From: Petrolisthes cinctipes
Taxonomy: Eukaryota; Arthropoda; Malacostraca; Decapoda; Porcellanidae
Reading direction: 5' to 3'
NCBI GenBank assembly: GCA_033782935.1
Contig: JAWQEG010000411.1
Coordinates: 67,001-131,000, forward strand
Length of the DNA stretch: 64,000 bases
The notes under the pieces are model-generated. The model made no database searches. It saw nothing but the letters and a program-made list of their open reading frames with translations, and was not told where the DNA came from. Of the stretch, positions 58,337-64,000 are shown piece by piece. A program made the translations under genes and the position numbers. Positions within the stretch are counted from its first letter, which is position 1. Every line of letters starts with the position of its first letter.

Positions 58337-58891
58337 TGTGTGTTCTTGTAGTGTGGTTATGTGTGTGTGTTCTTGTTGTGTGTATGTATATCATCTTGTA
58401 GTGTGGTTATGTGTGTTCTTGTTGTGTGTATGTGTTTTCTTGTAGTGTGGTTATATGTGTGTGTTCTTGTAGTGTGGTTATATGTGTGTGTTCTTGTTGT
58501 GTGGTTATATGTGTGTGTTCTTGTTGTGTGTATGTGTTTTCTTGTCATGTGTATATGTGTTTTCTTGTTGTGTGTATGTGTTTTCTTGTCGTTTGTATAT
58601 GTGTTTTCTTGTGTGTATGTGTTTTCTTGTGTGTATATGTGTTTTCTAGTGTGTATGTGTTTTCTTGTCGTGTGGTTATGTGTGTTCTTGTCGTGTGTAT
58701 ATGTGTTCTTGTTGTGTGTATGTATATCATCTTGTAGTGTGGTTTTATGTGTGTATATGTATCTTTTTTACTGTGTATATGTGTGTTCTTGTCGTGTGTA
58801 TATGTATCATCATGTGGTGCGGTTTTATGTGTGTTCTTGTGTGTGTATATGTATCATCTTGTAGTGTGGTTTTATGTATGTTCTTGTGTGT
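58337..58891. repeat. GT-rich degenerate tandem repeat
   Basis: About 550 bp built from TGTGTGTTCTTGT, GTGTGGTTATATG and TGTGTATATGTGTTTTC blocks in irregular order. Frames on both strands (Cys/Val-rich on +, His/Thr-rich on -) are products of the repeat. Confidence 0.93.
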
Positions 58892-60056
58892 TGTTACGGA
58901 CGGAGGTAGAGATACGGAGCAGTAATAGTCACTAGACTAGACTTACCCCAAAGTTAGCTATCAACAGAATAAAATAGCACTGGGTGGCAGGTATCTGACT
59001 ATTAAAGTTATGAATTATAAGTAAAAGTACAAACCCAGCCTATATGAAAGAATGCTAACACAACCCAAAGAGACCGTCCATACATATAACCAGGTTCGGA
59101 TACAATGAATAAAAGATGATAGAGAAACTATATTAATATATATAATATATATTAACAAATAAGAACAAACACAAAGACAAACAATAAACACTGAAAGAAT
59201 TAGTAAATGAAATAAGGATTTCCAACTAAGACAGAACGTGAGACAGAGTTCCCAGAATATATAATGCACTTGCAATAATCACTCAATAACTCACTACCAC
59301 TGTGTAATCACTTCAATAACACAGACTCTAGGCACACGTAAACACATAATTAATCTATCAATAATAATAGTAAGTTAGCACTTCACTGGCACATATAATA
59401 AATACACTTCAATGCATCACAACACACATGTAATAATAGTAATAATAGTAATAATATGAGAGTGACCCTATGTTACTGTGAGAAGAATATAGAAGAAAAT
59501 ACAAAATTGTACTTATCAAACGTTGCGAGTCTCCATCCGAATCTCAATACACCCACACACTTACAAAACCCAAACTGAGTCGACCCTGTCCCACTGGTAA
59601 CTGAGCTACAGCCTCAACCCCTCGCCTTATATTCCATTGGCTAAACAAAGGGTACACTGTTAGCATCACAAAGACAAGCAAGCGTGTCTCCGAATTGTTC
59701 CTTTAACACCGACTTAAGCACACACATCACTCCTACGTTCCCTCCCAAGAAACTATTGGAAGTCAATAGGAATAAAATCGGAGAGTTTATCACAGAACGC
59801 AGCTGCGAGAGGGGGAGTGACGGCGTACGAATCCAGCGAACCTAGCTGGCCAAGGCACGCTCACCCTTCTGACAAGAATACTTAAAGAAAATGGAATAAT
59901 TAAATAATCTAGCTTCGCACACACTAGATAAGATAGCGACGCACACAACAGATCCGGGTGCGAGCTTGTACTACCCTCTCACTCCTTCTCTCACAGTCGC
60001 TGTCAAAAATGGATAGTAAAACTAACAAAATAATAATTATTCAGGCACGCGTAACA
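58892..60056 (-). repeat. LTR of a second Ty3/gypsy element (1,165 bp)
   Basis: On the minus strand it begins TGTTACG and ends CGTAACA, perfect short inverted termini. It is preceded by a polypurine tract (GGTGGGGGCG, plus-strand 60057-60066) and the end of pol, so it is the 3' LTR. The outer end abuts the GT-rich repeat. Confidence 0.82.
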
Positions 60057-60148
60057 CGCCCCCACCAAAGAATGAGTTTTCCTCTGGAAAATTCGTTCTT
60101 AGGTGTACAAAAGTTATGTACAACATGCAAAAATCAAAATAAAAACAT

Positions 60149-60382
60149 TTAACTTCTAGATAGACAATCGGCTATCACATTATCAACACCTCTTATATAA
60201 CGTAAATCTAGGTGATACTGTTGGGGGAACAAACTCCATCGGGTAAGCCTTTGGTTCTTGGCCCCCAAACTGTTCAAGTACTTCAAAGGGTGGTGGTCAG
60301 TGTACACCCTAAGCATTGGTCCAAATGCAGGTACAGTCTGTTACAGTTCCGACTGGGCCACCCAGTATCGAGAGATCGTAGA
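60149..60382 (-). pseudogene. gypsy pol (RNase H end) remnant
   Basis: On the minus strand: VYTDHHPLKYLNSLGAKNQR, LTRWSLFPQQYHLDLRYIRG and VDNVIADCLSRS. This is the conserved end of the Ty3/gypsy RNase H domain (TDH.PL...N, ..RL.RW, DN..AD.LSR). It is broken by a stop near 60345 and cut at ~60382, so integrase is absent: the pol trace runs straight to the polypurine tract after ~90 bp. Confidence 0.8.
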
Positions 60383-60867
60383 TGTGGCAGCAGTGTGTGT
60401 GTGTGTGTGTGTACTCTCCCTCTGTAGTGAACATGACTCTGCCTCAAAGTTCATTCCATAGATGGCGCTGTGTAGTTGTGGAAGGAATGTGGACTGCAGG
60501 GTTGAAGTTTCGGGAAACATCTATGCTCGTGCCAATGAGTCATGAGCTCTCAGGCAGAGTGGTTGAGGAATGCTATTATGGAAATTTAACAACTATATTA
60601 CACAATGAGCAGGTGAAGCTAAGGTAAAGTTGTTCGTAGCCTGAACAGAGAATATTTTTTCTAAATGCATTTCATGTTTAGCATGCAACATTGCATTGTT
60701 TTCTTGTTTTTCTACCAACTCGAGCAGATCGAACAGATAGGTTGTTTGCTTTGGCCATCATATTTTGGTAAGCATTATTTGATGTTCACCTCTGATTTTG
60801 TATTTTATTTGTAAGTCACGTTACAGTGTATTACATGCATAGTAAAATTCCTTCATTACTAAATACT

Positions 60868-60944
<77 letters not shown>

Positions 60945-61420
60945 TCTCTCTCTCTCTCTAACTCAAATAAACACTATCTTATCTTATCCAGTCTATTTAG
61001 TTATGAAATCGTATGGATATTTAGGACCAATTCCACAGTTGTTCGTTGTAGTTTGTTAGCGCCCAAACGAAAGAATCTAAACTGTGTAAATGACTTTTGA
61101 CTGATTTATTGGATTAATCTGATGAGTAAAGTTTACAGATATTATAATAATACTAGTGCTTGATAGTTTTGGTGAATAGGTATACTCAGCTTTTGGGAAA
61201 TAACGAAGGCTTACGAGTGTGTTTGGGGAGGAATCTGACAAACAAAATGACTATGTGGGACCAGCCCTGACTCCTTGACATTCTACGTTAAACAAATAAG
61301 TGTCGAAATATGTGATCTTTTTGCCAATGATAGATTCTTCTTCACCTCCTTCTAAATTCTTCACTTTTCTTATCCTGTTCTTTCTTCACCTTTCCCTCAT
61401 CTCCACCTCTTCTCCCTTTC
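60383..61420. other. unassigned DNA with a (CT)n microsatellite
   Basis: Holds a short GT run at 60391-60412 and a long CT microsatellite at 60868-60959 with one A interruption. No supported gene. Confidence 0.6.
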
Positions 61421-61424
61421 TCCT

Positions 61425-61645
61425 TTAGACCCCGTAGGGAGGTATTGCTTGTAGTGATATCGGCAATACTTTAAGGGTATTGGCGCCCCTTCGGCCCCAG
61501 CCAATCTCTTTCAGTTATTCAACTGTCTCTTTTCTTTCTATTTCCTTCCTGCTTGCTGTCCCACCTCTTCTATCACCTTCTTCTGGCGCTATATGATCTC
61601 GATGTTGCAGCGCCAAAAATCAATCAATCAATCAATCAATTTGCC
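61425..61645 (+). mobile_element. dispersed retroposon 3' end with (TCAA)n tail
   Basis: GACCCCGTAGGGAGGTATTG... then CTTGCTGTCCCACCTCTTCT, GCGCTATATGATCTCGATGT and a (TCAA)5 tail at 61617-61640. Same family as 28700-28853, which ends in (TCTAA)n. It is the longest copy in the window. Confidence 0.65.
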
Positions 61646-61763
61646 AATGATAATGAACTGGCATTGATTGTTAAATTAACTGGGTTATGTTTATTTAGAA
61701 GCCACACCTGAATGGGGAAGAGGGATCACTCCCAGCGACCAAAAGTGTGTTTAACCTCCTAAT

Positions 61764-61956
61764 AGATTACCCCGATTTTTGCTAATTAACCTTTTGTAGT
61801 GAAAAATAGTGTGTGCATAACAGTAGGTGTTTTACCAAATTTGCACATCGTTCACATAATGATTGATTTATTCCAGAGATAACGGTGTGTGGCTGTGGGG
61901 AAGAGAAGGGCGAAGTTTCGGAAAGTAGGTGGGCAAGGTGAAGTTCACTGGAAGGC
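61764..61956 (+). repeat. inverted copy of a Tc1-like element segment (left arm)
   Basis: Matches the reverse complement of 63053-63254: CTAATAGATTACCCC, ACCAAATTTGCACA, ATTCCAGAGATAACGGTGTG and GGGCGAAGT...GTGGGCAAGGTGAA. The two arms are ~1.1 kb apart. Confidence 0.85.
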
Positions 61957-62820
61957 ACCGGTTGAGCACACGGATACGTAGGGTCATTACTTTAGCTAGG
62001 AATGTAGTTTGCCAGTCAGTATTTGATGAGCGTTTCAGAGTAACGACTCCTTATAATGATAAAATCCTAAAGATTTTTATTACTTTGTTTATTGTATCAC
62101 CCGTTACCATAAATCCTACGAATTATGAAATTACTCCGAAACTATCCCTCTCGCATATTCTGTGTATCTTTTTCTCGAATCATCAAGTAATGAATGGATA
62201 ACGTTAGCTACACAAATTAAAGAAGAATGTGTCTAAATTGACATTACCGATATCATGCTGTATGTGTAATAATCCTAAAGAAAATTAGCTCCTAGTAAAA
62301 GTCAGACAGAACAAGTGATTAAACCAAGATTTACTTGCATTATAAAGAAATATGAAATATTCGCGTCCGTGCCCGAGATCACATCTTAAAACACGCTACA
62401 CACTCAGAGGGACCCCTATTCGGAGGCATATTTTTCAAGTCTGACCTGGTCAATGCAATCCGTTCAGTTAGGTTAGATTAAGTATGGTTGGGTTGAAATG
62501 CAGTCAAGTAGGTAAAATGAGCTGGGAAAGACCATGAGACTATTTAAAAAATTTCCTATGGTTACTTTTATTCCTATATGTTAGGAGCAATTTTCCTTCA
62601 TTTTGTCCCAGCACTTCTTGCTCTCCAGCCAAATTCGAGAAATATGCTAACCAGCTGTAAAATCGGCGGTTGAACCCTCGTTGGCCGGGAGAAAGATAAA
62701 ACTCTGGTTATTCTCTACTTTCGTCATCTTACAGGTTCATAATTTCAATAGACAGGAACACTCTATAAATGTAAATAGGCAAAGTAGGAGTTATACAATC
62801 CTTGACAACCCAACAACATT
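61957..62820. other. unassigned stretch between the inverted arms
   Basis: No supported gene. 62427-62585 is related to 19567-19745 (GTTAGGTTAGATTAAG, GTAAAATGAGCTGGGAAAG, ATGGTTACTTTTATTCC). Confidence 0.5.
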
Positions 62821-63090
62821 AATTTAAACAAAATATTTTTTTATTTACATTGACAATTAATATCCAGTCCAGCCACCTTCCTTCTCTATGACGGCACGCA
62901 GTCTATCGGGCACAGAGGCCACAATGCGTCGAATTTGTTAGGTTTGTTGCGGAACATCTCCCACTGAGCCTGGGTATGAGCCATTAGTACCTCCGGTCTC
63001 CGCTCCACTATCTCTGGCTCCCAGCAGTTGACCATATTAGCCCACACGTTCTCTATGGGGTTCCAATGAAGTTCACCTTGCCCACCTAGG
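62821..63090 (-). pseudogene. Tc1-like transposase C-terminal fragment
   Basis: On the minus strand: GELHWNPIENVWANMVNCW (the catalytic Glu of the third DDE residue lies in NPIEN), RPEVLMAHTQAQWEMFRNKP, then after a shift DRLRAVIEKEGGWTGY and a stop near 62862. The GGW-aromatic end matches that of the copy at 17812 (GGGWTRY). The text upstream of HWNPIEN is not transposase but continues into the inverted arm, so the core is lost. Confidence 0.8.
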
Positions 63091-63249
63091 CTACTTTCTG
63101 AGACTTCGCCCTTCTCTTCTCCACAGCCACACACCGTTATCTCTGGAATAAATCCATCATTCTGTGAACGGTGTGCAAATTTGGTAGATCACCTACTACT
63201 ATGCACACATTAATATGTCTATTAGCAAAACTTGGGGTAATCTATTAGT

Positions 63250-63254
<5 letters not shown>
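63053..63254 (-). repeat. inverted copy (right arm)
   Basis: Reverse complement of 61764-61956. It ends at 63252 directly against the poly-T of the LINE that follows. Confidence 0.85.
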
Positions 63255-63285
<31 letters not shown>

Positions 63286-64000
63286 CATTGCGCCGTAGCG
63301 TCAGTCAATAGGCAGACAACAGTACACAAGGGTAAGCGGGACTCACGAGAACCCAATGACCACATACACACACAAGCACACACACATGCGCACACACACT
63401 CACATCACGAAAACATAACAGAATGAAGCACAAGCATACAGACAAATATTTATATCATGACCTACTTAAATCCACCAAAACGAGGGTGGCGCACCAGAAG
63501 TTCCTCCAGAACCTGATGGTTCAGCAGGTGTCGACAAACCACATCAAGTGGCAGGCCCTGGGGCAGCAAGTGTCGAACAGTGGGGCAGGCTAGGCAATAG
63601 TGCTCTATAGTGTTAGCACGAGGCGCTCGACACAAGCGACACTCAGTGAAGGGAGGCTCACCCTGCATCCCAGCAACCTGCCACGGTGGCCGGTAGCCAA
63701 GCCTCAAACGAGCAGAGACTACATTGTGCCTCCGAACCATGAGGCCTCGACGACGGTAGGAATATTTGTGATGGCAGACAGACTCGTAATGGGTGATGGA
63801 GATGCTGAAGGGCCTCTCTGCATCCCTGCGTCGCCGTACAGGGAGGAGAGCGGCGGAGCGGACTTTAGAGAGGTAACATGTCAGGGAGAGAGGACGTCCA
63901 GCACCACGAGGAGGCAGATGGCAGGCTTCCTTTGCGAGTCTGTCAACTGTACCATTGTGACGTAAACCTACATGGGATGGCACCCATAAAAATTTGACAG
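63253..64000 (-). mobile_element. 3' end of a LINE with poly(A) tail, running off the window
   Basis: 29 T residues on + (63253-63281) are the poly(A) tail of a minus-strand retrotransposon. A 180-bp 3' untranslated region follows (CA-rich near 63360-63400), then the end of ORF2. Confidence 0.85.
63462..64000 (-). CDS. LINE ORF2 C-terminus: RNase H end and zinc-finger tail, partial
   Basis: Open from the window edge to a stop at 63462. It starts KFLWVPSHVGLRHNGTVDRL then AKEAC, the last motif of RNase H (W.PSHVG..GN..D.LAK.A), with HNG in place of GNE. Further on are RLRLGYRPPWQV and CRLCRAPRANTIEHYCLACP, the CC..H.C finger common at the end of LINE proteins with RNase H. The N-terminal part lies beyond 64000, so integrity cannot be judged. 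RNase H removes the RNA template after copying. Confidence 0.88.
   Translation of the reverse strand, partial: VKFLWVPSHVGLRHNGTVDRLAKEACHLPPRGAGRPLSLTCYLSKVRSAALLPVRRRRDAERPFSISITHYESVCHHKYSYRRRGLMVRRHNVVSARLRLGYRPPWQVAGMQGEPPFTECRLCRAPRANTIEHYCLACPTVRHLLPQGLPLDVVCRHLLNHQVLEELLVRHPRFGGFK

Noticed and set aside
58361..58935. Cys/Val-rich frames up to 167 codons
   Set aside because: Translation of GT-rich tandem DNA; equivalent frames exist on the other strand.
61929..62201. 90-codon plus-strand frame
   Set aside because: Starts inside an inverted-repeat arm and has no recognisable domain.

Overview
Eukaryotic, repeat-dominated DNA, most likely from a decapod crustacean or a close arthropod relative. 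This rests on arthropod-type H2A/H2B histones, short (TTAGG)n runs matching the arthropod telomere repeat, long GA/CT microsatellites, introns and animal-type transposons. There is no prokaryotic gene organisation. The species is inferred and cannot be fixed from the sequence.

Satellite and its edge (1-34975, with an outlier at 44880-45014). About 24 kb is one AT-rich satellite with a monomer near 176 bp. From 1 to 9510 it forms a nine-monomer higher-order repeat (HOR) of 1,585 bp, repeated six times almost without change. It then breaks into a five-monomer unit, two three-monomer units (527 bp) and a twelve-monomer register (2,114 bp). Two further blocks (22372-25514 and 29952-34975) are more diverged and lack the regular HOR. 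This looks like the decaying edge of a large, possibly centromeric or pericentromeric, array. Two DNA transposons sit inside it: a 6.25-kb element with ~0.5-kb terminal inverted repeats (TIRs; 16122-22371, duplicated target TGTACA), and a 4.4-kb element with CACTGTTA ends at a TA target (25515-29951) that carries a predicted spliced gene. The first contains a Tc1-like transposase gene that is itself split by a TTAA-flanked insert.

Histone island (37360-39339). Histone H2B on + and H2A on - face each other, each followed by a stem-loop resembling the histone mRNA 3' signal. H2A is intact but has four unusual substitutions. H2B has a TAG at codon 17. LINE (non-LTR retrotransposon) remnants lie on both sides.

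Transposon mosaic (39983-64000). This holds LINE fragments, a MULE (Mutator-like element) with a 9-bp target duplication, and a broken Ty3/gypsy retroelement (45015-~51425) with a TA-flanked MITE (miniature inverted-repeat transposable element) inside its reverse transcriptase. It also holds a tRNA-derived SINE, a PIF/Harbinger transposase pseudogene, a hAT element inside another SINE, an almost intact LINE with endonuclease and reverse transcriptase (RT) in one 958-codon frame, and a 502-bp inverted-repeat element carrying eight 25-bp repeats. It ends with a 1,165-bp LTR with a pol remnant on -, a folded-back pair of Tc1-like ends, and the 3' end of a LINE that runs off the window.

Almost every open frame belongs to a mobile element or is a chance frame in repeats. 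The only recognisable host genes are the two histones. Many insertions can be dated relative to each other by nesting, and several keep readable target-site duplications (TSDs).
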